Part shown: piece by piece, positions 39,284-49,089 of the stretch
Numbering within the stretch: the stretch's first letter is position 1
Layout: each line of letters begins with the position of its first letter
Source: Symbiodinium natans
Taxonomy: Eukaryota; Sar; Dinophyceae; Suessiales; Symbiodiniaceae
Length of the DNA stretch: 64,000 nt
Direction: 5' to 3'
Assembly: GCA_905221605.1 (NCBI GenBank)
Contig: CAJNDS010002351.1
Span: forward strand, 93,501 to 157,500
Program-made: the position numbers and the translations under genes
Notes under the pieces: model-generated
Database searches by the model: none
What the model was told of the DNA's origin: nothing
Seen by the model: the letters and a program-made list of their open reading frames with translations, nothing else

Positions 39284-40375
39284 TACGGGTGGTTGTCTAC
39301 ATTGGGGGTGGGGGGTGGGGTACGGCACCCTTTTACAAAGGCCTACAAGGGGACCCGAATTTGGAGAACTGGCCATATGTCAGATATCCCTCTATAATAT
39401 ATAAGGTCTCTAAACGTAAACCCTGCAGCCTAAAGGGAGGCGGCTGGCGGTGGCATTCGTAGTTCGTATTTGGGGTTGCGGGTTTAGGCAGACAGAATTT
39501 TTCTTTCTTCCTCTTTCGGGCGCGATGCCGGTGACACGCGTCCCCGAATTCGATATGGTTTCGGGGTTTAGGCGTAGGGGTCGATTTGGAATTCATGCAA
39601 AATTTCTTTGGGTATAACGGTATAACCCATGGAAGCTTTATTTTCATAGCGTCCCCCGGATCCATCACAGAATCCAGGGCCTGTGTTGGAGTTTCTAGCT
39701 TGGTTGGATGCATGTCAGGTTCTCGGGCTTAAGGGGATGGGGTTTAGGGTTTGGGGATGTACTTCTGCCGCAAACTTCCCTGGGTCCCTAAGGGTCCATG
39801 TACTTACATTCGGATACTTGGGCCCCAACGTCATTGTTCAGGAAGTACCTGAAAGCCCAAGAAAAGCTTGTTTAGGTACATGGGCCCTGAGGAAATCTTA
39901 TAGTTTCCGCAACCAAACAGACAAGCACGAGGTACATCTGTGGTCGCAAGTTCGACCACGGGTCCTACATCTTGCGGAAGGCTGACATGTCGTGCTGACG
40001 TAGGTACCAGAGCGATATGCCCAGACTTCATGCATGTAGCCTTGAACAGGCAGCTCTAAGGAAGACAAGCCCGTATGCTTCTTGCCAAGACCACTGAGAC
40101 CTCTGAAGCCATCTCACCTGCTCTTGCAAGTTTGCGCATGTGAAGTACGTGACCCAAAACCTGAAGCCCTACATACTTAAAGCTGCTTTTTGAGATGTGG
40201 CGGGTCAGTGCTGCAGTTCTGCAAGGATCACTAGACCTAAATAGGGTAGGCCTGGGCTTTACAACCTAAGCTGCTGCATCCAATTTTCAGAGGTGGATGA
40301 GCAGCAATCTTCAAGGGAAACGTCCACAGACTGCCTTTTGTTGTTGTTTTGAGTTTAGTTTTTAGATTTTTTTAG
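39284..40375. other. Unique sequence with a diverged family A element
   Basis: A diverged family A copy at 39786-39893 (CCCTAAGGGTCCATGTACTT to GGTACATGGGCCCTGAGG). Remaining sequence shows no clear exon; open frames occur on both strands. Confidence 0.45.
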
Positions 40376-40601
40376 TGCTGGGAAGACTTTTGCGACATCG
40401 CCCGTCAGGTTCTCGACAAAGACGGCCGTGAGCTGCCTGCTTTCGCCGAGATGATGAAGTCCCTGAAGGAGTGGCTGGTTCTTAGTAGAGAATGAAGGAA
40501 TGAGGGCCGTATATAATCCCTTAAAGGGTATTTTTAGGGCCCTCATTCCCTCATTCCCTACTAAGAACCAGGCGGAGGCGCATGACATCATGCGATCATG
40601 A
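40376..40601 (+). CDS. C-terminal two-exon segment split exactly by a family E introner (40376-40477, 40572-40601)
   Basis: A strong acceptor with T-rich tract (ATTTTTTTAG) precedes CWEDFCDIARQVLDKDGREL then PAFAEMMKSLKEWL. The intron 40478-40571 (94 nt) begins GTTCTTAGTAG and ends CTACTAAGAACCAG; these are the element's inverted termini. Exon two continues in frame AEAHDIMRS and TGA at 40599-40601. Acidic/helical end of an unknown protein. Confidence 0.78.
40475..40571. mobile_element. Family E introner (copy 4), forms a complete GT-AG intron
   Basis: A perfect 14-bp terminal inverted repeat (CTGGTTCTTAGTAG / CTACTAAGAACCAG), a second inverted pair AATGAGGGCC / GGGCCCTCATT, and a central palindrome around CCCTTAAAGGG. 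The terminal GT and AG are the splice sites. Confidence 0.88.
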
Positions 40602-40799
40602 GGGCATTTCCCACAATAGGGATACCCCAAAATCGAATAATCCTGATTGAGGAACCCCAGAAAAGGGTATGCCACTTTTCGGAGACCCTGTATGAAGCCT
40701 GGTACGAGCTCGAGACTGGGGCTTCTGAAAAATGCTTTTGCATGGCGATACATGCTTGCAAAAGCGAGGTCTTGGATTGCGGGTTTGGGAGTGCAGGAT

Positions 40800-41048
40800 A
40801 GACGCTTGTGGGTCCGAATGCGCACTCGCACCGAGGCGACGTTGATGGAAACACACCATCAGTCGATTCATGTTTCTTGCCTCGTCACGCGACCTGGCAC
40901 AAATGCCAGTTGCACGACAGCATTGCTAGCAATACCAGACAAGAAAATACGCACTGAGAACCACATGCGAACCGAAGCTGACGTTTCCAAACAAGTGCCT
41001 TCGGAGCTCTCCAAGAGACCGGGAGTTTTTTTTGTTGTTCAGGGTTGA
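40800..41048 (+). CDS. Possible coding segment
   Basis: A long open stretch with THHQSIHVSCLVTRPGTNAS and NHMRTEADVSKQVPSELSKR. The opposite strand is open over the first part, so the call is weak. Confidence 0.3.
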   Translation, partial: RRLWVRMRTRTEATLMETHHQSIHVSCLVTRPGTNASCTTALLAIPDKKIRTENHMRTEADVSKQVPSELSKRPGVFFVVQG

Positions 41049-41431
41049 TGTTTCGATGCCCAAACAGGTGGAGTTCTGCAGTCTTATCATACCCCTAACC
41101 CTAAACCCTAAACCCTAAACCCTAGGCCCTAAACCCTAAACCCTAAGCCCTAAACCCCAAACCCTAAACCCTAAACCCTAGACCCTAAACCCTAAACCCT
41201 AAACCCTTATCATGCTTTGGGCCTGCTTGGCATCCCTGAAGCCCCCTTAAAGCCCCCAAAGCCCCAAACCCTCCGTAAAGTTCCTGGAGCCTCAAAACCC
41301 CAGATGCTTAAGGCCCCAAAATGGGACCCTTCAGGAGAGTTTAGGGTTTAGGGTTTAGGGTTTAGGGTTTAGGGTTTAGGGTTTAGGGTTTAGGAGTAGG
41401 GTTTAGGGTTTAGGGTTTTGGGACCCTGCAG

Positions 41432-41521
41432 GAGGGGCAGGAGGTGCAAGGGGCCGTGAAGCCGCAGCTTGTCGGGCAGTTTGAGTTCTGGGCTCCTCTC
41501 GAACACTCGAATAGTAAGAAG
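41432..41521 (+). CDS. Coding exon between two telomeric introns
   Basis: Acceptor GGACCCTGCAG ends at 41431 after a TTTAGGG array (41339-41420). The exon reads EGQEVQGAVKPQLVGQFEFW then APLEHSNSKK (30 codons, phase 0 at both ends). The donor is GTTTAGGG at 41522, the first unit of the next array. Confidence 0.68.
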
Positions 41522-41618
41522 GTTTAGGGTTTAGGGTTTAGGGTTTAGAGTTTAGGGTTTAGGGTGTAGGGTTTAGGGTTTAGGGTTTAGGGTTTACGTT
41601 TAGGGTTTAGGGTTTAGG
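41522..41618 (+). repeat. (TTTAGGG)n array with variants
   Basis: About 13 units with TTTAGAG, TGTAGGG and TTTACG variants; probable intron start at 41522. Confidence 0.92.
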
Positions 41619-41896
41619 GGTGTAGGGCCTATGGTTTGAGCATAGCCTTGGTGACTCGTCCCTCTACCAAACACAAGAAAGCCTAAACCGCACACCTCCT
41701 AAGATCTTTCTGTGTAACAAAGGTTCCCCTATTCTGCTTTTGGGGATTAGGTTCCCTGAAAAAGGGCTTTGGCCGAAAAGTTGCGCCCTCTTCTTACTGG
41801 GTTGCTGGGTTTAGTGTTCAGAGCATGTTAGCTCTCGACCCTAGGGCCCTGGACCCCAGAAGCTCTCAACCCTACTTGGAGGTTCAGGGTACTCAT

Positions 41897-42095
41897 CACC
41901 CCAAATTAGAACTGTACTTAGCCCTAAGGGTCCATGTACCTAATTATTATATACTTAGACCCAAAAGTCCTTATATAGGAAGTACTTTAAGGCCCAAGTA
42001 TTCCATAATGAGGTACATGGACCCTTAGGGCCCAACCCTAAACCCTAAACCCTAAACCCTAAACCCTAAACACCCCAAATTAAAACTGTACTTAG
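41897..42095. mobile_element. Family A element plus CCCTAAA array between 25-bp direct repeats
   Basis: CACCCCAAATTA(G/A)AACTGTACTTAG occurs at 41897-41921 and 42071-42095 with one mismatch. Between them are a full family A copy (41922-42030) and about five CCCTAAA units (42031-42070). Confidence 0.82.
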
Positions 42096-42305
42096 AGGAC
42101 TCACTGTACTGATGAGCCCCTCACAGTCCTCTACGGAGAGCAGAAGTAGACGCAGAATTGTGGTTATGTAGGTACCCCATGAAGCTCCAAGAACAACTAA
42201 ACCCTAAACCCTAAACCCTAAACCCTAAACCCTCAACCCTCAACCCTAAACCCTAAACCCTAAACCCTAAACCTAAACCCTAAACCCTAAACTGGGCTCT
42301 TCCAG

Positions 42306-42374
42306 GCTTGGACAACTGGTGCGCGGAAATGTTTGCGCACCGAGGATGTCCGCATCTGCCTGACCGAAGGCATA
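42306..42374 (+). CDS. Coding exon, unknown protein
   Basis: Acceptor GCTCTTCCAG, then AWTTGARKCLRTEDVRICLT and EGI (23 codons), donor GTTTAGGG at 42375. A CCCTAAA array precedes, a TTTAGGG array follows. Confidence 0.6.
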
Positions 42375-42489
42375 GTTTAGGGTTTAGGGTTTAGGGTTTA
42401 AGGCTTAGGGCTTAGGGCTTAGGGTTTAGGGTTTAGGGTTTAGGGTTTAGGGTCGGATGGTGGGTTATCTGGGGTCATCCTATCTGTAG

Positions 42490-42527
42490 AGAAGGCGGCT
42501 GTGCCCAAAAAGTTCTTCGTATTCCAG
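42490..42527 (+). CDS. Short coding exon
   Basis: The frame KAAVPKKFFVFQ sits between an acceptor-like CTATCTGTAG and donor GTGCTA. Possibly the next exon after 42306-42374. Confidence 0.42.
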
Positions 42528-42904
42528 GTGCTACAGAACCCTAAACCTTAATGAAACCCTAATGTGAACCCGAATCAGACCGTAAGCCCTAAACCCTGAT
42601 TAACCCCCAAGCAACGTACTTCTCTGCAGTTTCGGTTAGGCAAGGATGTAGGATTCGGCCTGTAATGATAGCTGGGCTACAAGGGCCAACGATGTATCCT
42701 AGGAGACACCACAAAGCCGGGTCACTGGGTTGTGGAGTGCTATACCTTAATACTTTGTTTTGGGTTCAGTTCTGGGTTTTACCGTAATACTTTGTTTTGG
42801 GGGTTCCGGGTTCCTACTATAGCTACGTACACATACGCGTATACACTTTTTCCCAGGGTTTACTCCAAAGTAGGAAAGAAGGTCCCAAAGGCGGGCCAAG
42901 TTTC

Positions 42905-43035
42905 ACCACACTAGCATGGGTTCCCCTACTACCCCCATCTATACTACCCCCCCCCCCCCCTAGGTTCCCCCACTAATTAAGGCTATTTAGGGATAGCTCA
43001 GCCTAATTAAGGTTATTTCAGGGGGAACCCGTGAT
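42905..43035. mobile_element. Palindromic element, family K
   Basis: GGGTTCCCCTACTACCCCC at the left and AGGGGGAACCCGTGATACTA at the right are inverted. The interior holds a C15 tract and paired CTAATTAAGGCTATTT units. Confidence 0.6.
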
Positions 43036-43218
43036 ACTACCCGTCACAACCCGCGACTACGCGTTTGCACAAACACCGGGAAAAGAAAAGGAAGGGGCAG
43101 GAAGATGGCTGGTGATCTAAGGCTTGAGAGGTTGGGTTTAGAATCTGAGACATTTCCCATTTAGAGCGGAGCCTTATTTGGTATTCTTATTAGTGCTCGT
43201 GCTCGTGTGACTATTATG

Positions 43219-43321
43219 AGACCCTAAACCCTAAACCCTAAACCCTAAACCCTAAACCCTAAACCCTAAACCCTAAACCCTAAACCCTAAACCCTAAACC
43301 CTAAACCCTAAACCCTAAACC
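43219..43321 (-). repeat. (CCCTAAA)n array, 14 units
   Basis: A perfect array. Confidence 0.95.
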
Positions 43322-43365
43322 CATTCCTGTGTGCCTTTTCGAGGCTGAGGGCCCTTACTAGGGTT

Positions 43366-43480
43366 TAGGGTAGTTACATGGGCCCTTAATATAGCCCCCT
43401 GCCTCCCTGAAAAAGGGTTCTGAAGTATGGGTACATATGGGGTGTATATGCGGTCCCCAATAAAGGGCCCGTACCAGGAC
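43366..43480. mobile_element. Family C element (copy 3)
   Basis: GGGTAGTTACATGGGCCCTT at the left; the interior has AAAAAGGGTTCTGAAGTATG and AAAGGGCCCGTACC at the right. Confidence 0.55.
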
Positions 43481-43758
43481 ATCGCGCAGCTCCCGAATGG
43501 GCCCTAAAAGCCTTAAAGAACCCTAAGCCCTAATAAGCCCAAGAAAGACCCCACTATCCCTAAGGAACCCTGAAACACCCGAAAAACAACAGCAACAACC
43601 CTAAACCCCAAACCCTAAACCTCAAACCCTAAAACCACAAACCCTAAAACCCCAAACCCAGAACCCTAAACCCCAAAACCTAAAACCACAAACCCTAAAC
43701 CCCAAACCCTAAACCCTAAACCCCAAGCCCCAAGAAGGCTGCCTCTGCTCCTTCTCAG

Positions 43759-43807
43759 GCGAGGGGCAGGCTTCTCGGAGATCGATGCTCGGCATGCGGT
43801 TCTTGGG
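43759..43807 (+). CDS. Short coding exon
   Basis: Acceptor CTCCTTCTCAG, then EGQASRRSMLGMRFL before GTGTGC. Basic; family unknown. Confidence 0.4.
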
Positions 43808-43834
43808 GTGTGCGCGGGTTCGGTCCTCCGGTTT

Positions 43835-44083
43835 TAGGGTGTAGGGATGAATGAGGGTTTAGGGTTTAGAGAGTGGGGTTTAGGGTTTAGGGTTTTGGGT
43901 TTTGGGTTTTGGGTTTAGGGATTGGGGTTAAGCGATTGGTTTCAGCGTTTCAGGGTTTAGGGATTGGGGTTTAGGGTTTAGGATTTAGGATTTCGGGTTT
44001 AGGGTTTCGGGTTCAGGGTTTTAGGGTTTAGGGTTTAGGGTTTAGGGTTTAGGGTTTAGGGTTTAGGGTTTAGGGTTTAGGGC
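43835..44083 (+). repeat. TTTAGGG region, perfect at 44015-44081
   Basis: Variants TTTTGGG and TTTCGGG to 44010, then nine perfect units. Confidence 0.9.
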
Positions 44084-44104
44084 GATTCCATCCTTCAGGG
44101 GTTC

Positions 44105-44264
44105 ATGTCGTCCTCAAGCGTTGCATTGAGCAGACGAACCCTGTACACACCCGAAGCCCTAAACTCCAGCCCACCGCAAGGACGTGGAGCTACAGCGGCC
44201 ACGGCTTTTAGGAGGTCCCCGTTGCAACCGTTTGCTATTTCAGAGGGCTTTGCGCTTGTTAAGG
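44105..44264 (+). CDS. Possible start exon
   Basis: ATG-led frame MSSSSVALSRRTLYTPEALN, SSPPQGRGATAATAFRRSPL and QPFAISEGFALVK, followed by a GTTGGGGTTTAGGG donor. Ser/Arg-rich N terminus could be a targeting region (inference). Confidence 0.48.
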
Positions 44265-44766
44265 GTTGGGGTTTAGGGCTGTTTAGGGTTTTAGTTTCAG
44301 GTGATAGGGTTTAGAGTACATCAAGCCTGCTTCATCAGCAGAATACTACCCCTCTCGGGACAGTGTCCGAGCATGAGGGCTGCTCCCCCAGCCCTTTCGG
44401 GTTTAGACCCTAAACCCTATCTTTCAGGCCCCAAGCTCTCCCTATGATCCTTATGCCCGAGATCCACCTAGAAATCCAAAAGTACCAGCCCAAACTCATG
44501 TTCAGCTCGACCCCGATATACATCACAGAGGGCAGGGGCGTTTAGGGTTTTCAGTTTGGGAATCAAGGAGACGAGTTTCTTTCCTGTGCAAGGCTTCAGT
44601 GGGCTTGTCTTGCAGGGAGCTGCTTTTGCTTCGTCTGGGAAGCATATAGGGCCAAATCCACAATCGCCCAACCTCACTACCAGAACCTTCAGTGCAGATA
44701 TGGGTGGATGGGGGAGATCGGTCTTTCGGGAGGCTTGAGGTCGTTTGCATCGTTTGGTTCAAGTCT

Positions 44767-45025
44767 GTAAAAGCAGCACAACGCCAGGATACTTCTCGTT
44801 TGTCCCGGAGACGCTCCGCCTATTCCACGTGCGCGCGGCGCGTGGCGAGAGACATGCTGGAGGACAGGGTTGTTGAACTCAGGGTTTAGGGTTTGGGGTT
44901 TAGGGTTTAGGGTTTAGGGTTTAGGGTTTAGGGTTTAGGGTTTAGGGTTTAGGGTTTAGGGCCGTCTGTTCGATCCAACGGCCTTGTCAAGGGCTGCTGA
45001 GGATGTTCGTAGTGTCTGCGTGTGA
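44767..45025 (+). CDS. C-terminal two-exon segment split by a pure telomeric intron (44767-44883, 44960-45025)
   Basis: Exon one reads VKAAQRQDTSRLSRRRSAYS then TCARRVARDMLEDRVVELR. The intron 44884-44959 (76 nt) consists only of TTTAGGG-type units, begins GTTTAGGG and ends GGTTTAG. Exon two continues in frame GRLFDPTALSRAAEDVRSVC, V and TGA at 45023-45025. Arg-rich and helical. This is the clearest case here of telomere-type DNA serving as a whole intron. Confidence 0.72.
44884..44959 (+). repeat. (TTTAGGG)n array forming an entire intron
   Basis: Eleven units (one TTTGGGG); GT and AG at its ends come from the repeat unit itself. Confidence 0.9.
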
Positions 45026-45057
45026 AAAACCGTGCTGCCCGATGCGCGTTTGCAAGT

Positions 45058-45155
45058 TAAACCCTAAACCCTAAACCCTAAACCCTAAACCCTAAACCCT
45101 GAACCCTGAACCCTGAACCCTGAACCCTGAACCCTAAACCCTAAACCCTAAACCT
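45058..45155 (-). repeat. (CCCTAAA)n with a CCCTGAA block
   Basis: Five CCCTGAA units in a row inside an otherwise perfect array, indicating local homogenisation of a variant unit. Confidence 0.93.
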
Positions 45156-45446
45156 ATAGTTTGCAGAGCTGACATGGAAGACGGTTCTCAGGGCCAAAGA
45201 CACCAAGCAGCAACACATTGTGGCAAGAAACTTCTAAACCCTAAACCCGAAACCCTAAACCCTAAACCCCAAACCCCAAACCCTAAAATCTCAGAACATC
45301 TGCCAGACGATGGGCTGTGTTCAAGATCCAGCATCCTCAGCTCAGTTTGGGGTTCAGGGGTTTGGGCTTACCTAGAGCAACTGATATACCCATAAGAAAA
45401 GGGAAATCTACCAATCATTAAGGCACCTTTCCCCTTTGTTGCGGGT

Positions 45447-45573
45447 ACATACTACTATTTGCTGAAGAACCCCCCCCCCCCCCCAATAAATTGAAATTTT
45501 CTTCCTTGTAAGGGCAATATAGGGGTTGTCATTCTTTACTTTGGGGGTGGTTCTGAAGCAACGGTAGTTTTAG
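45447..45573. mobile_element. Family H element (copy 3)
   Basis: The left arm TACTACTATTTGCTGAAGAA and the right arm GTTCTGAAGCAACGGTAG are inverted; it holds a C tract (45470-45484) and ends TTTTAG as the next exon's acceptor. Confidence 0.65.
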
Positions 45574-45729
45574 CTACTCTGGGTGCGGATTTGTGACTCT
45601 CCACCGCCAAGCACAGGCGCGACGAAGAGGCCGCCACCCCCCGACGCCGACGGTGCAGCCGAAACGCATTCCGAGAAGCAGACAAAAATCAGGGCGTCGG
45701 GATGCATGCCTTATCTAGGGGAGATTTAG
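45574..45729 (+). CDS. Terminal coding exon, Pro/Lys-rich
   Basis: Starting right after the family H terminus (GGTAGTTTTAG), the frame reads LLWVRICDSPPPSTGATKRP, PPPDADGAAETHSEKQTKIR and ASGCMPYLGEI, then TAG at 45727-45729 (51 codons). Low-complexity, probably disordered. Confidence 0.55.
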   Translation, partial: LLWVRICDSPPPSTGATKRPPPPDADGAAETHSEKQTKIRASGCMPYLGEI

Positions 45730-46784
45730 CATAGCCTTAAATGTTACATTTCTACGTCCTAATTGCTATATAACCACCCATAGAAACTTTATATTTTAGC
45801 AGGGTCCCTTAAATCCACCCTGGTTATGCGAGGGTGTTTAGAGTTGGGATGCAGGCTTAAACCCTAAACCCGAATCCCTAAACCCTAAACCCCCTAAACC
45901 CCCTAAACCCCCTAAACCCTGCACCCTTACCATAAGGACCCCAACAAGGAACCCCCAACCCTAAACCCGAAACCCTAAACCCTAGACCCTAAACTCCAAA
46001 CCCTGTACCCTTATTAGAAGGACCTTCAGGGTGAGACTTGCCGAGAGCTTGGGGAGAAACTCAGGGTTTCGGTGCTGTGTGATAAGTCTTAGGGTTTAGG
46101 GTTTATAAATAGGGTGTAGGGTTTAGGGTTTAGGGGGTTACGAGGGTGGGAACGTAATATACTTATCGGCAAGTACAGTGTTTAGGGAGGTAGGATTCAG
46201 GGTTCAGGGTACTTTTTTTTTGGCGTGGGGGATCCTACGATGAGGATCCTTGTGCTTGGGGTGAAATATTCGGGGGCCGTTGCCTTAGGAAGACCCATAT
46301 TGGAGCGTATAGCTGCGTGAAGGCGTTTGGGATTTGGGACAGCGCCAGTTTCGTCCCTGTGGGCATTTGGGTGTGGTGCTTCGTCCCTTAGTTGCCGAGT
46401 GAGTACAGTTTACACTTTTTGGGATACTATAATCCCCTATAGAACTGAAAGTGCACACTTTTTTGGGGGGGCTTATGAACTCCTAAACCCTAAACCCTAA
46501 ACCCTAAACCCTAAACCCTAAACCCTAAACCCTAAACCCTCAGCAAGTAAGTGACATCGTGGCTCAAGGAGAAAGTTTGGGGTTTCCTTTGGAGTGAAGG
46601 GTGCGACCCGCATCCCAAAACTGTAGGGTTTAGGGGTTTAAGGTTTATAAGGGTTTAGGGTTTTAGGGTTTAGGGTTTAGGGTTTAGGGTTTAGGGTTTA
46701 GGGTTTAGGGTTTAGCCTCTCACCGACTTTCTGTCTTGTATATTCTTTAGTCTAGGGCGTAGGATTTAAGGCTTCACGGGCTTA
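45730..46784. other. Spacers with telomeric runs
   Basis: CCCTAAA runs at 45858-45925 and 46482-46538, TTTAGGG at 46625-46712, and a small GTACAGTTTACACTTTTTGG / AAAGTGCACACTTTTTT palindrome at 46404-46461. CAGCAA|GTAAGT at 46542 looks like an isolated donor. Confidence 0.5.
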
Positions 46785-46893
46785 CCCTAAGGGTCCATGT
46801 ACCTAATTATGGAATACTTGGGCCTTAAAGTACTTCCTATATAAGGACTTTTGGGTCTGAGTATATAATAATAAGGTACATGGACCCTTAGGG
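46785..46893. mobile_element. Family A element (copy 9)
   Basis: CCCTAAGGGTCCATGTACCT to GGTACATGGACCCTTAGGG; it ends six bases before a coding exon. Confidence 0.87.
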
Positions 46894-46898
46894 CTTAG

Positions 46899-46969
46899 GA
46901 TTCTTACTGGCTGAGGCTGCACCCCCAGCGGGCGATCCGCTACGGCAGGCCTTGTAGCACATTGCCATG
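46899..46969 (+). CDS. Coding exon immediately after a family A element
   Basis: Acceptor GGGCTTAG lies at the family A terminus. The frame DSYWLRLHPQRAIRYGRPCS then TLP ends at a consensus GTAAGG donor (46970). Supports A elements as intron material. Confidence 0.57.
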
Positions 46970-46984
46970 GTAAGGGGTTGGGGT

Positions 46985-47095
46985 TTAGGGTTTGGGGTTT
47001 AGGGTTTAGGGTTTAGGGTTTAGGGTTTGGGGTTTGGGGTTTGGGGTTTAGGGTTTAGGGTTTAGGGTTTAGGGTTTCGGGTTTCGGGTTTCGGG
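46985..47095 (+). repeat. TTTAGGG/TTTGGGG/TTTCGGG array
   Basis: About 15 units with blocks of the same variant side by side. Confidence 0.92.
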
Positions 47096-47141
47096 TTGGT
47101 AGGGTTCATAAAGGAAAGGCAGCCCCAGAACCCCGAAGAAG

Positions 47142-47510
47142 ATGGAGCCCATGCTTGCTTTACAGGATGGAATCCCTTTTTTTCACACAATGGAACCTCG
47201 GCCAAACCAAGTACAAGGCTGCTCAGTAGTATGCTTTTCTACTTTTGGGGTTTCTGGGTTCCCTCGGCTAAGTAAGTCTCCCAAAAAGTATGTACTTCTT
47301 TCCCCCGGGCCAAGGGTCCATGTACCTTATTATTATATACTCAGACCCAAAAGTCCTTATACAGGAAGTACTTTAAGGCCCAAGTATTCCATAATTAGGT
47401 ACATGGACCCTTAGGGTAAGTTTTCTGGCCGGCCCTGATGCTAGAGGCCATCGCGCTTGGCATCTCGAAGCAGTTTTTCCTCCACACGCCCGGCTTCCCA
47501 GCTCCCGCAG
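47142..47510 (+). CDS. Two-exon segment split by the F+A composite introner (47142-47217, 47421-47510)
   Basis: Exon one (possible start ATG at 47142) reads MEPMLALQDGIPFFHTMEPR then PNQVQ. A 203-nt GC-AG intron (47218-47420) holds the F and A elements. Exon two continues in frame VFWPALMLEAIALGISKQFF then LHTPGFPAPA, ending near a GTTGTC donor at 47511. Other frames of exon one are partly open, but only this one joins naturally. A membrane or pigment-binding role is conceivable from the hydrophobic run; not assigned. Confidence 0.6.
47218..47420. mobile_element. Composite introner: family F unit plus family A element
   Basis: F part starts GCTGCTCAGTAGTATGC; A part 47309-47416 (CAAGGGTCCATGTACC to GGACCCTTAGGG); terminal GGTAAG supplies the acceptor. 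GTACAAG before and GGTAAG after suggest a short target duplication. Confidence 0.7.
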
Positions 47511-48451
47511 GTTGTCTCAAGGCTTCAGTGTGTAGGGCCTTAGGTTTAGGGTTTAGGGTCTTAAGTTTGGGGTTGAGGTCTTAGGTTAGGGTTTGGGGAG
47601 TTTAGATAAGTTTAATCCCTTCCCCCTTTTACTAAACGTCCCCCCCCCCCCCCCCCAATTTAAAAAACAAAAAAAAAAACATTCCGGAAAATCCTCCCGA
47701 AACCAAGCCCGCCTTTTAAAGGCCTCCAATAAACCCACCCAACACCAATAAAACCCTCAGAGGGTTGGGGGTCGAGGGTTAAGGGTTTAGGGCACCCCAA
47801 ACATGACATTTGGATAAGAACCCCCCCCCCCCCCCCTAATTATAAAAACACATTGCAGTTTCCTATTAGGGAGGGGGGGGGCCCCCCGTTTAATATTAGG
47901 GGGAAGGGGTTAAACGCGGCAGCGATGCCCCGGCAATCTTTTTTAAAGGCGCGCCACGTGGAATTTTCTTACGGCGCCCGGACGATTTGACCTTAAACAG
48001 GGACCCCCAAACAGTCAGGGTGTCCTGAATAACACAGCCAAATTGACTTTTTAGAGGAGGCCCCAACCAAAACGGGGTCCAACATTAGGGTTTAGGGTTT
48101 CGTGCGGGAGTCTTGACTTAACAGGCGATCCCACCCGACACCCCCAAGCGGTCACACAGTCCTCAGTAGCCCGGCAAACTTGACGTCATAGAAGGGGGCC
48201 CTACTAAACTGGGTGCAACATGGAGCTCGCAAACCCTAAACCCTAAGTAGAATCTTAAACCCCAAACCCCTGAAACCTCACACACCCTGAACCCCGAAAA
48301 CCCCCAAACCCCCTAAACCCTTTAAACCCCTTAACCCCCTAAGCACCCCCTAAAACCCCTAGACCCCCTAAACCCCCTCGAACCCCTCTGAAACCCTAAG
48401 CCCTAAACCCTATAAGCCTTCAACCTTCTAAACAGTAAACATCTCCCGCAG
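47511..48451. other. Degenerate repeats with C tracts
   Basis: C tracts at 47639-47656 and 47820-47836 each followed by AATTTAAAAA- or AATTATAAAA-type sequence (family H-like); AT- and C-rich spacer to 48240; CCCTAAA/CCCCCTAAA variants at 48240-48430. Confidence 0.5.
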
Positions 48452-48528
48452 GCCCTGTGGCTCCCTGGCGGAACAGAGCGACCGCCTCTTTGAGATTTTC
48501 GAGAAGAGGCTCCAAAAGCTCATAAGGG
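48452..48528 (+). CDS. Coding exon, unknown protein
   Basis: Acceptor CATCTCCCGCAG, then PCGSLAEQSDRLFEIFEKRL and QKLIR. Strong helix texture; a GC donor (48529) is possible. Confidence 0.57.
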
Positions 48529-48884
48529 GCTTTAGGCAAACGATTTAGGGCTTTGGGGTCTTGGGGTTTAGGCTTTTTAAGAGCTCCAGGGCCTCATAAA
48601 GGGGTTTAGGTCAACGATTTAGGGTTTTGGGGGGTTTTAGTCTTTTTTTGGGGGAGGTTTTGGGTTTTGGTTTCTTACTGGATTTTAAGGTTTTTGTTTT
48701 GAGGGCGTTAGGGCTTAGGTTTCGAGTCTCCGAGGCATTTCAGCGCTTTTTCTCTTGTCAGGGTAGATCCGAAGAGACCCCTAAAGTTGCTCCCTTGGGT
48801 TTGGGGACCCTGTTTAAAAGATCCTGTAAGGGAAGATAAGGGCCATTAAGGGTAGACTAAGGGTTTAGGGTTTAGGGTTTAGGA

Positions 48885-48952
48885 ACGCTAAACCCTAAAC
48901 CCTAAACCCTAAACCCTAAACCCTAAACCCTAAACCCTAAACCCTAAACCCT
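48885..48952 (-). repeat. (CCCTAAA)n array
   Basis: Nine perfect units. TTTAGGG in the opposite orientation ends 15 bp upstream (48884), a second head-to-head junction. Confidence 0.94.
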
Positions 48953-48956
48953 TAAG

Positions 48957-49063
48957 AATCCGAGTCTGACTCCCTTGAGCTTGACTGCCTCAGCGCCTTC
49001 AAAGCTTTCAGGGTTGCAGTGCTTCAGGGGCCTTTCAGAGATCTGGGAACCTGGGGCCTGAAG
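48957..49063 (+). CDS. Coding exon, unknown protein
   Basis: After AACCCTTAAG the frame reads SESDSLELDCLSAFKAFRVA then VLQGPFRDLGTWGLK and ends at GTTTAGGG (49064). Strong coding texture. Confidence 0.6.
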
Positions 49064-49089
49064 GTTTAGGGATTCAGGATTTCGGGGGT

